Shown piece after piece: positions 44,311 through 55,842 of a stretch of 64,000 nt of DNA. The DNA is from Roseicyclus sediminis (GTDB taxonomy: Bacteria > Pseudomonadota > Alphaproteobacteria > Rhodobacterales > Rhodobacteraceae). The stretch covers positions 226,001 through 290,000 of the forward strand of contig NZ_JAOPHT010000001.1 of assembly GCF_025515305.1 (NCBI RefSeq), in the 5' to 3' direction. The stretch's first letter is position 1; every line of letters starts with the position of its first letter. Under the pieces are notes generated by a model that worked only from the letters and a program-made list of their open reading frames with translations, was not told the DNA's origin and made no database searches. A program made the translations under genes and the position numbers.

Positions 44311-45279
44311 ATGGGATTTATGATGCGGCCCTACGAGCAACGCTTCCCATGGACCCTCGACTGGAACCTCCTGCGCACCTTCATGGTGATCGTCCAGCAA
44401 GGCGGTGTCACCAAGGCCGCCACGGTCCTGGGCCTCAAGCAGCCCACGATTTCCAGCGCGCTGAAGCGGCTGGAAGAGAGTGTCGGCTATCGCCTGATCG
44501 TTCGGAACCCGAACAGTTTCCGCGTTACGCGGGCGGGTCGGGCGCTTTACCAGGAGTGCACCGCGGTCTTCGGCTCGATCTCGCAGATCCCCTCGCTTCT
44601 CGAGGCCGGCGAGGCGGAACTCACCGGCCACGTCAGTATCGTGGCGACCAGCCATGTCGTCTCTCCCCACGTCGACGCCGTGCTGGCCACCTTCGCGCAG
44701 GATTACCCCAAGGTGACGTTTTCGGTGGTCGTGGCCGACAGTGCAGAGGTCGTGGCGCTGATCGAGCAGAACCGTGCAAGCTTCGGCATCTGCCTGCTTG
44801 GATCGATGCCGAGGACGCTCGACGCACGCGTGCTCTTCCGCGAGCATTTCGCGCTCTATTGCGGAAAGCGTAACCGGCTGTTCGGCAAGGACGTCGTCAC
44901 ACTCGACGACATGCGCGGCGAGGGGTCGGTATCGTTCCAGACCGAGCAGGAGGGAGGGCCGCTGGATAGCGTCCGGAAGCTGCGCGAGCGCGCGCACCTG
45001 GCGCCGGGCCCGCGCGGCATATCGGCCAACCTTCCGGAGGTCCGGCGCATGATCATAGCCAATATCGGCATCGGCGCCCTTCCCGTCCATGTCGCTGAAC
45101 GCGATGTGACCCTGGGCCTTCTCCGCCGGGTTCCGACGAAGGGGTCGGCCGCGGTGATCGATATCTTCCTGCTGTCCAATCCGCGGCGCAAGCCGACGGC
45201 GGCCGAGGGCGTGCTGCTCGAGCGGTTCCACTCCATGATTGAAGACACGCCGATCACCGATCGCACCTACGGAGAGTGA
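44311..45279 (+). CDS. LysR-family transcriptional regulator
   Basis: 322 residues. Winged helix about 18-78 (NLLRTFMVIVQQGGVTKAATVLGLKQPTISSALKRLE) and an effector-binding domain (about 103-310). Divergent from the amino-acid operon, which it probably activates when the inducer is present. ATG at 44311 is the longest start; no clear ribosome-binding site favours it over 44320 or 44323. Confidence 0.9.
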   Translation: MGFMMRPYEQRFPWTLDWNLLRTFMVIVQQGGVTKAATVLGLKQPTISSALKRLEESVGYRLIVRNPNSFRVTRAGRALYQECTAVFGSISQIPSLLEAGEAELTGHVSIVATSHVVSPHVDAVLATFAQDYPKVTFSVVVADSAEVVALIEQNRASFGICLLGSMPRTLDARVLFREHFALYCGKRNRLFGKDVVTLDDMRGEGSVSFQTEQEGGPLDSVRKLRERAHLAPGPRGISANLPEVRRMIIANIGIGALPVHVAERDVTLGLLRRVPTKGSAAVIDIFLLSNPRRKPTAAEGVLLERFHSMIEDTPITDRTYGE

Positions 45280-45614
45280 GCGGCGGCGCGACAATCCGCG
45301 GGCGGATGCGCAGGCCCCATCGAAAACGGAATCCCGTTGGCTTGCGTGGCGGAAAGCGCGCCGTGGGTATTTCACCGCTCTGCACGCTTTTCCGGACGCC
45401 GCAGGCAGACGGAGCCCAATGGCCTGAATTGCAGGTGGAAAATGGCCCGGCGGACAGCTGCAACGGCGTCGAGAAAAGCCCCCAGACTTGTGAGATTGAC
45501 GAAGATCAAGGTTGGCCGCGTCCTTGGGCCTAATGTCTCACCAAGTTGAAAATGGAAGGGGAGCTGCGTGCGTATCGGTAGCCGCACCGTCGCGATCACA
45601 CCGGTCTCTGCGCG
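45280..45614. other. intergenic region with FNR-type box
   Basis: About 335 nt with no gene on either strand. It carries the FNR/FixK-like box at 45496-45509 and the promoter and leader of the stress-protein operon. No terminator hairpin with a T-run is evident after the lysR stop. Confidence 0.6.
45496..45509 (+). promoter_or_regulatory. FNR/FixK-type box upstream of usp-N-ATPase
   Basis: TTGAC-GAAG-ATCAA, matching the TTGA(T/C)-N4-ATCAA pattern of Crp/Fnr-family activators of low-oxygen genes. It lies 106 nt before the usp ATG, allowing a promoter at about -41.5 and a leader of 60-70 nt. Confidence 0.65.
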
Positions 45615-48382
<2,768 letters not shown>

Positions 48383-48386
<4 letters not shown>

Positions 48387-48670
48387 CCGAGCCGAACCAC
48401 GAGGGGCGCCGGATGATCGAGGATGCCGTCGAACGCCGGCAATCGCGTCGTGAACAATGGGAACGAGAGGGCGAACGGCCGCTGTGGAAGAACCTTTCCA
48501 TGGTGGGCGCGCTGGGCTGGCTGATCGTGACGCCCACGCTGATCGGCGTTTTCGCGGGCCGCTGGCTCGACGCGTTGCTGGACACGGGCGTCACGTTCAG
48601 CGGGGCGCTGACATTTCTGGGGGCCTGTCTCGGCTTCTGGCTGGCATGGAAGAGGATGAACGAGGAATGA
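48383..48670 (+). CDS. atpQ: N-ATPase operon protein AtpQ (AtpI-like)
   Basis: 95 residues. A charged N-terminus (about 1-35) and two helices (about 39-58 and 66-86) with GWLIVTPTLIGVFAGRWLD, an AtpI-like pattern. It occupies the AtpQ position between atpC and atpR. AtpI proteins help assemble the c-ring. Confidence 0.8.
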
Positions 48671-48939
48671 CGACAGACACGCTCGCGCTGCTTGCGCCCT
48701 GGCTACTCGGCGGCATGGTCCTCGGGGCCGTCTACATGCACCTCATCGCCCGCACCGTCGCGGCCCTCGACCCATCCGCGTCCAATCGCGGGGCAATCGC
48801 CTGGGTGCTGCTCAGGTTCTCCATGGCCGCTGCCGTGCTGAGCCTGGCCGCGATTCAAGGTGCCGGACCGCTTCTGGCCGTTCTAGCAGGGTTCCTGCTC
48901 TCGCGGAGCATCGCCATACGCCGCGCAGGCAGGGGCTGA
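48667..48939 (+). CDS. atpR: N-ATPase operon protein AtpR
   Basis: 90 residues with three helices (about 5-27, 43-60, 65-82), a small membrane protein at the position of AtpR, the N-ATPase-specific subunit described with this operon type. ATGA overlap with atpQ; a 2-nt gap before atpB. Assigned by position, size and topology. Confidence 0.75.
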   Translation: MTTDTLALLAPWLLGGMVLGAVYMHLIARTVAALDPSASNRGAIAWVLLRFSMAAAVLSLAAIQGAGPLLAVLAGFLLSRSIAIRRAGRG

Positions 48940-48941
48940 GC

Positions 48942-49607
48942 ATGGAAGGAAGTCCGCTCAGTCCCGATATCCTGTTCCAGATCGGACCCGTACCGATCAG
49001 CCGGGCGGTGATGACCACCTGGGTCATTATGGCCCTGCTCGGGGCGGGTCTCGCCGCGGCCTTCCGCCTCGTGCGGAGCGGCGGCGCGCTTGCCACTGCA
49101 CTCGAGATCCTCGTGACCACGCTCGCGGACCAGATCGAGGATATCCTCGGGCGCGATCCGCGACCGTTTCTTCCGCTCCTCGGCTCACTCTTCATCTTCA
49201 TCGTGCTGGCCAATCTCGCCGCCGTCCTGCCCGGGGCGACGCCGCCCACAGGTCACATCGAGACGCCGGCGGCACTCGCCCTGATCGTGTTCCTCTCGGT
49301 GCACTACTTTGGCATCAGGGCGAAGGGTCTGCGCGAGTATCTGCGCCATTACCTGGAACCCAATCCGTTCCTCCTGCCTCTCAACGTCCTGTCGGAACTC
49401 ACCCGGACCTTCTCGCTGATGATCCGGCTCTTCGGGAACATGATGAGCCACGAGTTCGTCATCGCGATTGTCGTGCTGCTGGCGGGGCTGTTGCTGCCGA
49501 TCCCGTTCCTGCTGCTCGGCGTGCTGATCGGAATCATCCAGGCCTACATCTTCACCGTCCTCGCGACCGTCTACATCGGCGCCGCGGTCGGTGCCGTCGA
49601 CACATGA
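48942..49607 (+). CDS. atpB: N-type ATPase subunit a
   Basis: 221-residue membrane stator subunit. The essential arginine is Arg162 in FSLMIRLFGNMMSHEF; PLLGSLFIFIVLANLAAVLPG and IGIIQAYIFTVLATVYIGAAV are typical. Forms the ion path with the c-ring. Confidence 0.92.
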   Translation: MEGSPLSPDILFQIGPVPISRAVMTTWVIMALLGAGLAAAFRLVRSGGALATALEILVTTLADQIEDILGRDPRPFLPLLGSLFIFIVLANLAAVLPGATPPTGHIETPAALALIVFLSVHYFGIRAKGLREYLRHYLEPNPFLLPLNVLSELTRTFSLMIRLFGNMMSHEFVIAIVVLLAGLLLPIPFLLLGVLIGIIQAYIFTVLATVYIGAAVGAVDT

Positions 49608-49620
49608 GAAAGGACCATCC

Positions 49621-49869
49621 ATGGACAATTATCTGGAGATCGTGAGCATCATCGGCGCGGTGGTTGCCGTATCCTTCGGCGCCATCATGCCCGCCTACAG
49701 CGAGGGACGTGCCGTCGCCGCCGCGATGGAGGCGATCGCGCGCCAGCCCGAGGCGGCCGGCACCCTGTCACGGACGCTCTTTGTCGGTCTGGCGATGATC
49801 GAGACGATGGCGATCTACTGCCTCGTCATCGCGCTCCTGCTGCTCTACGCAAACCCGTTCACTGGCTGA
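49621..49869 (+). CDS. atpE: N-type ATPase subunit c
   Basis: 82-residue hairpin of two helices forming the rotor ring. Ion-binding Glu61 lies in the outer helix (MIETMAIY), with Thr62 and Tyr66 as possible coordinating residues. Glu28 in the inner helix (YSEGRA) stands where sodium-binding c subunits usually have Gln32, a two-carboxylate arrangement. Conserved loop ARQPEA follows. ATG at 49621 chosen over a longer form that overlaps atpB. Confidence 0.92.
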   Translation: MDNYLEIVSIIGAVVAVSFGAIMPAYSEGRAVAAAMEAIARQPEAAGTLSRTLFVGLAMIETMAIYCLVIALLLLYANPFTG

Positions 49870-49873
49870 GGCC

Positions 49874-50614
49874 ATGGAAATCGACTGGTGGACACTGGCG
49901 CTACAGACGATCAACTTCCTGGTCGTCGTCTGGCTTCTGAGCCGGTTCCTTTACCGGCCGGTCCGGCGCATGATCGAGGCCCGCGAAGCCTCGGACCGGG
50001 CCGCTGCCGAAGACGCGCAGAAAAAGGCCGATGAGGCCGACACTCTGCGCGCGGAGTATCAGCGGAAGCTCGCGGAGTTCGACGAGCAGATGCGCAACCG
50101 CGAGGCCGAATTGCACGAGGCGATGCAGCGCGAGCGCGAGCAGACGCTTGCCGACGCGCGCAAGGATGCCGAGGAACTCCGCGCCAAGGTCCGCAGCGAG
50201 ATCGACGAGGCGAGGAAACGCGCGGTGGCCGATCTGCGGGAGGAGATCGCTGCACTGGCGCGAGACCTCGCGGAGAAGGCGCTGTCGGGCGCGCCCGCCG
50301 ATCCGCTCGCCTGTCTTGAGGCCGAGCTTGCGCGCCGGGAGGCGACCGACCTCGAACGGATGCGGCAGGATCTCGCCACGGGCGGGACGTTGACGGTCGT
50401 GACCGTGGCGGAGCTTTCCGAAGATATCCGCGAGCGGATGCGCGGGGCGCTTACCGATGCGTTGGGCGAAAGCCCGGACCTTGCCTTCGAGACCGACCCG
50501 AACCTTCTTGGTGGCCTGCGCCTGCGCCTGCCGCATGGTGTGCTGGACGCGTCCGTCGCCGGACGCCTCGCCACGGCGGCCATGGCCATGGCGGGAGGCG
50601 AACATGACGCTTGA
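49874..50614 (+). CDS. atpF: N-type ATPase subunit b (with delta-like tail)
   Basis: 246 residues: one N-terminal helix (about 8-28), a long coiled coil rich in Ala/Glu/Arg (about 35-135), and a C-terminal region (about 150-246) absent from short b subunits, ending [20 protein letters not shown], which resembles the delta-subunit C-terminal end. It would replace the missing separate delta gene. Overlaps atpA by 11 nt. Confidence 0.88.
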   Translation: MEIDWWTLALQTINFLVVVWLLSRFLYRPVRRMIEAREASDRAAAEDAQKKADEADTLRAEYQRKLAEFDEQMRNREAELHEAMQREREQTLADARKDAEELRAKVRSEIDEARKRAVADLREEIAALARDLAEKALSGAPADPLACLEAELARREATDLERMRQDLATGGTLTVVTVAELSEDIRERMRGALTDALGESPDLAFETDPNLLGGLRLRLPHGVLDASVAGRLATAAMAMAGGEHDA

Positions 50615-52130
50615 CCGGGACGCGGCGGCCTTCATCGCACGGGCCAGGGGGCGCCTCGAAAAGGCGGATCTGCACCCGCGTCTGCGACAGGTCGGACGGG
50701 TGGAGGAGGTGGGCGACGGCGTCGCACACGTCTCCGGCCTGCCGAAGACACGTCTCGACGAACTGCTCCGCTTTGACGACGGCACTCTCGGGCTTGCCAT
50801 CCGGATCGGTGAGACGGAGCTGGGCTGCATCCTTCTGTCCGAGGGCGCAGGCATCCGGGCCGGCGGCGCGGTGGAGGGCACGGGCGACATCGCGCGCGTG
50901 CCTGTGGGGCCCGGCCTTCTGGGGCGCGTCGTCTCACCGATCGGCGCCCCTCTCGACGGCGGCGCGCCCATCGAGGCGGAGCGGAACGATCCGGTGGAGC
51001 GCCCAGCGCCGGGCATCGTCGAGCGCGAACTCGTGACGGAGCCCCTCCTGACCGGCATAACCGTCATCGACGCGATGATCCCGCTGGGCCGCGGACAACG
51101 CCAGCTCATCATCGGCGACCGCAAGACGGGCAAGACCACGCTGGCGATCGACACGATCATCAACCAGCGCGACAGCGACGTGATCTGTATCTATGCCGCG
51201 ATCGGCCAGAAGGCCTCGACCGTGGCACGGGTCGTGGACGCCGTCCGCAGGCATGGGGCGATGGAACGCTGCGTCTTCGTGGTGGGCTCGGCCGACGCAT
51301 CGCCGGGGGCGCAATGGCTCACGCCCTACGCAGCCTGTTCCATCGCCGAGTATTTCCGGGACCGCGGGCAGCACGCGCTCCTGATCCTCGATGACCTGAC
51401 CAAGCATGCCATCACCTACCGCCAGCTGTCGCTTCTCTTGCGCAATCCACCGGGGCGCGAGGCCTATCCGGGCGACGTCTTCTACCTCCACGCCCGGCTT
51501 CTGGAACGCGCCGCGAAGCTTTCGGACGCGAACGGCGGCGGCTCGCTCACCGCCTTGCCCATCGCCGAGACGCAGGCTGGCAACCTCACGGCCTTCATTC
51601 CGACGAACCTCATCTCGATCACCGACGGGCAGGTCTATCTCGAACCCAAGCTGTTCTACGAGGGCCAGAAGCCGGCCGTGAACGTGGGCATGAGCGTCAG
51701 CCGCGTCGGCGGCAAGACGCAGGCCAAGGCGATCAAGTCGCTCGCGGATTCCCTGAAACTCGACTACGCGCAGTTCCTCGAGCTCGAGGTCTTCACCCGC
51801 TTCGGATCGATGGTCGACGAGCGCACGGAGAAGAAGATCGCCCATGGCCGCCGGCTCCGGTCGATCCTCGCGCAGCCGGAATACGCGCCGCTGCCCCTGT
51901 CGCTTCAGGTCACGCTGTTGCTGGCGGTCGCGGAAGGGTGCCTCGACGATCTGCCGCTCTCCGTCATGCCGGACTTCCGCAAGCGTCTGGCCGAGCGGCT
52001 GCCGCAGGAGCTGCCGCGCGCGGCGCAGGCAATCGACGAGACCGGGGCACTTTCCGAAGAGGTGCGCGGACAGCTTCTGACGCTCATCCGGGATTGCCTT
52101 TCCGGGCTCGCGCCCGAGGCCGACGACTGA
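50604..52130 (+). CDS. atpA: N-type ATPase alpha subunit
   Basis: 508 residues. P-loop GDRKTGKTT near 174-182, [41 protein letters not shown] and the [15 protein letters not shown] segment with its catalytic arginine. The ATG at 50604 lies inside the atpF 3' end. Overlaps atpG (TGATG). Confidence 0.93.
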   Translation: MTLDRDAAAFIARARGRLEKADLHPRLRQVGRVEEVGDGVAHVSGLPKTRLDELLRFDDGTLGLAIRIGETELGCILLSEGAGIRAGGAVEGTGDIARVPVGPGLLGRVVSPIGAPLDGGAPIEAERNDPVERPAPGIVERELVTEPLLTGITVIDAMIPLGRGQRQLIIGDRKTGKTTLAIDTIINQRDSDVICIYAAIGQKASTVARVVDAVRRHGAMERCVFVVGSADASPGAQWLTPYAACSIAEYFRDRGQHALLILDDLTKHAITYRQLSLLLRNPPGREAYPGDVFYLHARLLERAAKLSDANGGGSLTALPIAETQAGNLTAFIPTNLISITDGQVYLEPKLFYEGQKPAVNVGMSVSRVGGKTQAKAIKSLADSLKLDYAQFLELEVFTRFGSMVDERTEKKIAHGRRLRSILAQPEYAPLPLSLQVTLLLAVAEGCLDDLPLSVMPDFRKRLAERLPQELPRAAQAIDETGALSEEVRGQLLTLIRDCLSGLAPEADD

Positions 52131-52957
52131 TGGAACAGCTCGCCCGCATCGAGGCCAGGCTGGCAAGCCTCGGAGAACTGGGCGATCTTGTCGGCGCGCT
52201 GCGGTCCATGGCGGCCTCCCGCGTGCGGGAGGCGACGGAGGCTCTCGGCGGAACGCAGGCCTTCCGCGCCGTTGTCGAGCGCGCGATCGGCGAGATCGCC
52301 CCGGTCGTGGCATGGCCCGAGATGCGTGAGGCCCGAGACCGGCAGGAGGCCGGCCTGCTTCTCGTGATCACCTCGCAGAACGGCTTCGCCGGCGGCTTCA
52401 ACGAACGGCTGGCCGATGTCGCCATGGCCGAGCGGCGGCCGGACGAGCGTCTGATCGTCGTCGGACGGCGCGGCGAGATCGCGCTGGCCGAACGCGGCAT
52501 CACGCCCGATCGGGCTTACGCGATGACCTCCCGGGCCGCCGGCGTGACGCAGTTGGCCCGCCGCGTTTCCAACCGGCTTGCCGGACTGTCTTCGGCGCGC
52601 ATCGTCCATGCACATCACACGGGCGGCGCGGGTTATGATCCGCAGGTGCGGCGGGTTCTTCCCCTGCCGCACAAGGATCGGGCGAAGGACGGGGACGTTC
52701 CACTCCATCACCTGCCCGCGCGGCGGCTGATGGAGGCGCTCGCCTCGGAGTTCCTGTTCGCCGAGGTGGCCGACGCCCTGATGGACAGTCTCGCCAGCGA
52801 GAACGCCGCGCGGCTCCGGACGATGGACGCCGCTTCGCGCAACATCGACGACAGGCTGGAGCGGCTGCGGCGCGACGCCCACGTAGCGCGTCAGGAGGAG
52901 ATGACAGCCGACATGCTGGATGTCGTCACCGGTGCCGAGGCGATCTTCAACGGCTGA
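52130..52957 (+). CDS. atpG: N-type ATPase gamma subunit
   Basis: 275 residues. N-terminal coiled-coil helix (ARIEARLASLGELGDLVGALRSMAASRVREA) and C-terminal helix (ENAARLRTMDAASRNIDDRLERLRRDA) of the rotor stalk; the central domain is divergent and shorter. Last gene of the operon, converging with the SpoIIAA-like gene 6 nt downstream. Confidence 0.85.
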   Translation: MEQLARIEARLASLGELGDLVGALRSMAASRVREATEALGGTQAFRAVVERAIGEIAPVVAWPEMREARDRQEAGLLLVITSQNGFAGGFNERLADVAMAERRPDERLIVVGRRGEIALAERGITPDRAYAMTSRAAGVTQLARRVSNRLAGLSSARIVHAHHTGGAGYDPQVRRVLPLPHKDRAKDGDVPLHHLPARRLMEALASEFLFAEVADALMDSLASENAARLRTMDAASRNIDDRLERLRRDAHVARQEEMTADMLDVVTGAEAIFNG

Positions 52958-52963
52958 TCCGGG

Positions 52964-53323
52964 TCAGCCGCGCACCCAGGCCCAGGCGGCGTCGAGCGCG
53001 CCCGCGTCGAAGATCCGCACCTCGCCCTTGAACAGGAAGGCGCTCAGCTTCACGCACCAGACCACCCACTCGGGCGCGCCCACGAGTGCCAGCCGCTCGA
53101 AATCCGCGATGTGGGCGAAGCCGAAGGACGCGTCCTCCCACGCCGCCTCCATGTTCCAGCCCTCGAAAGTCTCGTCCGCGTAGAACAGGACATTGAGCCT
53201 GCCGAACTCGCTGAACCTCTCCTGGAGCTTCGGCAGGAGGTCCTTGTAATCGGCCTCGGTCAGCTTGCCCCCGGCGCGAACGCCGACAACCTTTCCTTCG
53301 CTTCCCTCCATGATCTGCAGCAT
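52964..53323 (-). CDS. SpoIIAA-like (STAS-fold) protein
   Basis: 119 residues. Pattern GKLTEADYKDLLPKLQERFSEFGRLNVLFYADETFEGWNMEAAWEDASFG and ERLALVGAPEWVVWCVKLSAFLF resembles the SpoIIAA/STAS-like family of small proteins often found in stress clusters. Function unknown. Last gene of the LOG-MBL operon, 28 nt after the metallo-beta-lactamase gene. Confidence 0.8.
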   Translation of the reverse strand: MLQIMEGSEGKVVGVRAGGKLTEADYKDLLPKLQERFSEFGRLNVLFYADETFEGWNMEAAWEDASFGFAHIADFERLALVGAPEWVVWCVKLSAFLFKGEVRIFDAGALDAAWAWVRG

Positions 53324-53351
53324 TGCGGTCCCCTCCTCCTCGTGATGCGAT

Positions 53352-54731
53352 TCAAATGCTGAAGCTCTGGTGCATCTTCGGCATTTCGACCCGCCCCCCT
53401 TCCAACTGCTCCGCGAAGGCCTTCCTCGCCTTGTCCTCGCCGTGGATCAGGAAGGTCACTTCGGGCCCGCCGGTGCGCCCGTGCCAGTCCAGAAGCTCGG
53501 AGCGCCCGGCATGGGCCGAGAAACCGTTGATCGTGTGGATCTGCGCCCGCACCGGGATGTGATCGCCGAAAAGCTTGATGGATTTCGCGCCGTCGATGAT
53601 GATGCGCGCCAGCGTGCCTTCGGCCGCGTATCCCACGAAGATTATGCTGCAATCGCTGTGGGCGAGGTTGTGGCGCAGGTGATGGCGCACACGCCCGCCC
53701 GTGCACATGCCCGAGCCCGCCATGATCACCGCGCCGGCGCGGATACGGTTGAGCGCGATCGAGTCCGATGCGTCGCGGGTGATGTGCAGCTCGGGCAGGC
53801 GGAACGGGTCCTTGCCGCTGTGGATCATCCGTTCGATCGAGGCCTTCATCGCTTCGGGATGACGCCGGAAGAGCTGCGTGGCCGAGATCGCCATGGGCGA
53901 GTCGAGAAAGACCTGCGTAGTGGGCCTGATCTCCTTTCGCTCCATACCCTCGCGCAGGAAGAACAGAAGCTCCTGCGCCCGCTCGAGGGCGAAGGTGGGG
54001 ATGACGACATTGCCCCCGCGTGCATCCGCATCCCGGATCGCGTCGTAGAACTCCGCCACCGAGGCGTCGATGGGCCGGTGGTCACGGTCGCCATAGGTCG
54101 TCTCCATCACCACCACGTCGACCGGCGAGGGCGGTTCGGGGCCGTTCAGAAGCGGCCGGTTCTCGGGGCCGATATCGCCCGAGAAGAGAATGCGCCTGGA
54201 CCGCCCGCTCTCTTCCAGTTCGAGGAGGATGCTGGCCGAGCCGAGGATATGGCCCGCGTCGTGGAACGTGGCGCGGGCGCCGTCCCAAAGGGGCACGGGC
54301 CGGCCGTAGTCGGCCTCACGCCCGAACCGGTCGAGGCTGTCGAGCGCGTCGACCGTGTCGTAGAGCGGTTCGCTCTCCTCGCCCCCGTGGCGGTGCCTGT
54401 TGCGCCGCTTGGCCTCCTCCTCGTGCAGATGGGCCGAGTCGAGCAGGACAAGCCGCGAGAGGTCGCGGGTGGCCGCCGTGCAGATGATCTCGCCGCGAAA
54501 CCCGCGCTTCACCAGAAGCGGGATGCGCCCGCAATGGTCCAGGTGGGCATGGGTCAGCAGCAGCACGTCGATGTCGGCGGGGTCAAACCCGAAATCGTTG
54601 GCGTTTTCCTCGTGCAGCTCCCGCCCACCTTGGAACATGCCGCAATCGACGAGGATGCGCCGTCCCGCGCAGGTCACCATGTGACAGGAGCCCGTGACGC
54701 TCCCCGCCGCGCCGTGAAAATTGATCTCCAT
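53352..54731 (-). CDS. metallo-beta-lactamase/beta-CASP RNase-like protein
   Basis: 459 residues. Metal site LLLTHAHLDHCGRIP near residue 55, then His in FHDAGHILGSAS and Asp in FSGDIG; beta-CASP region GNVVIPTFALERAQELLFFLREG and a C-terminal domain with GYAAEGTLARIIIDGAK and NGFSAHAGRSELL. Probable ribonuclease acting on RNA. ATG at 54731 is supported by GGGGAGGG just before it; a GTG at 54752 overlaps the LOG stop. Confidence 0.9.
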   Translation of the reverse strand: MEINFHGAAGSVTGSCHMVTCAGRRILVDCGMFQGGRELHEENANDFGFDPADIDVLLLTHAHLDHCGRIPLLVKRGFRGEIICTAATRDLSRLVLLDSAHLHEEEAKRRNRHRHGGEESEPLYDTVDALDSLDRFGREADYGRPVPLWDGARATFHDAGHILGSASILLELEESGRSRRILFSGDIGPENRPLLNGPEPPSPVDVVVMETTYGDRDHRPIDASVAEFYDAIRDADARGGNVVIPTFALERAQELLFFLREGMERKEIRPTTQVFLDSPMAISATQLFRRHPEAMKASIERMIHSGKDPFRLPELHITRDASDSIALNRIRAGAVIMAGSGMCTGGRVRHHLRHNLAHSDCSIIFVGYAAEGTLARIIIDGAKSIKLFGDHIPVRAQIHTINGFSAHAGRSELLDWHGRTGGPEVTFLIHGEDKARKAFAEQLEGGRVEMPKMHQSFSI

Positions 54732-54748
54732 GGGCCCTCCCTCCCCGT

Positions 54749-55702
54749 TCACCCGATGAGTGTCGTTCCGCTCCGCTCATACCAGCGGAGGATGTCATCC
54801 CAGATTTCCTGTGCCGTCTCGGCGTACCAGAAGAGGTCCCGGTCCTCGGGGTCGATCACGCCTTCTTCCACCAGGAAATCCGGGTCGAAGGCCCGTCGCC
54901 AGTACTGCTCGCCCACAAGGACCACGGGCACCGGCTTGACCTTGCGTGTCTGGATCAGCGTGAGCGTCTCGAACAGTTCGTCCATGGTTCCGAAGCCGCC
55001 GGGAAAGACGACGAGCGCCCGGGCGCGCAACAGGAAGTGCAGCTTGCGGATCGCGAAATAGCGGAACTGAAAACAGAGGCTCGGCGTAAGGTAGGGGTTC
55101 GGATACTGCTCGTGCGGCAGCGAGATGTTCAGCCCCACCGTGCGCGCGCCCGTCTCGTAGGCGCCGCGATTGGCGGCCTCCATGATGCCCGGCCCACCGC
55201 CGGTGACGACCACCAGTCGATTGCCGCAGGGCCCTTCCGCCTCGCCGACAATCCTGCCGAAGTCGCGGGCGACATCGTAGTACCGGCTCTTGTCCAGCAC
55301 ACGTCGCGCCACCCGCAGACGGCCCGCAAGCTCCGTGTCGTCAGGCGCCTCGGCAAGCTTTCGTTCGAGGTCCTCCACGCGGCACCGCGCCGCGATGGGC
55401 TCGGGCACGCGGGTGCTGCCGAACACCACGATGGAATGCGCCACGCCATGCTCTTCGAGCAGCATTTCGGCCTTTGAATAGTCGAGCTGCAGCCTCAGGC
55501 CGCGGTTGCCGCTGCGGTTGAGAAACTCCACGTCCCTGTCCGCCGGCCGGTAGTTCGGCGCGCGCACGATCGCGGCAACAAGCGCCGGGGCGTCGATATC
55601 CTCGCTGGCGGGTTTGGGCGTCTTCCACGGAAGGTCGGTGGCCCGTTCATGGGGATGGGCCGGGGCCGGCTTGTCGCGCGGCATGTCTGGATCGTCCTTC
55701 AC
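54749..55702 (-). CDS. LOG/TIGR00730-family Rossmann-fold protein
   Basis: About 317 residues. Signature VTGGGPGIMEAANRGA and PGGFGTMDELFE (PGGxGTxxE), the nucleotide-5'-monophosphate phosphoribohydrolase motif of LOG/YgdH-type proteins, in a C-terminal Rossmann domain. N-terminal about 70 residues are charged and Pro-rich. GTG at 55702 chosen for its AGAGGAGG site; an ATG at 55684 is also possible. First gene of the three-gene operon after an FNR-type box. Confidence 0.85.
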   Translation of the reverse strand: MKDDPDMPRDKPAPAHPHERATDLPWKTPKPASEDIDAPALVAAIVRAPNYRPADRDVEFLNRSGNRGLRLQLDYSKAEMLLEEHGVAHSIVVFGSTRVPEPIAARCRVEDLERKLAEAPDDTELAGRLRVARRVLDKSRYYDVARDFGRIVGEAEGPCGNRLVVVTGGGPGIMEAANRGAYETGARTVGLNISLPHEQYPNPYLTPSLCFQFRYFAIRKLHFLLRARALVVFPGGFGTMDELFETLTLIQTRKVKPVPVVLVGEQYWRRAFDPDFLVEEGVIDPEDRDLFWYAETAQEIWDDILRWYERSGTTLIG

Positions 55703-55789
55703 GGGCGCCAATCCTCCTCTGCGGCCGGGCCGCATCCTCCCCGGGACGGCAAGGCTTTGCGATTGAAACCCGCGAACGGGCGCGTGCCA

Positions 55790-55803
55790 TTGACGCAAAT
55801 CAA
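55790..55803 (-). promoter_or_regulatory. FNR/FixK-type box upstream of LOG-MBL operon
   Basis: TTGAC-GCAA-ATCAA, a close match to the FNR/FixK pattern, 88 nt before the LOG start. It lies between that gene and the MFS stop. Confidence 0.65.
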
Positions 55804-55842
55804 GGCCATGCCAATCCGAGATAATTTGCCAGGCCAATACCC

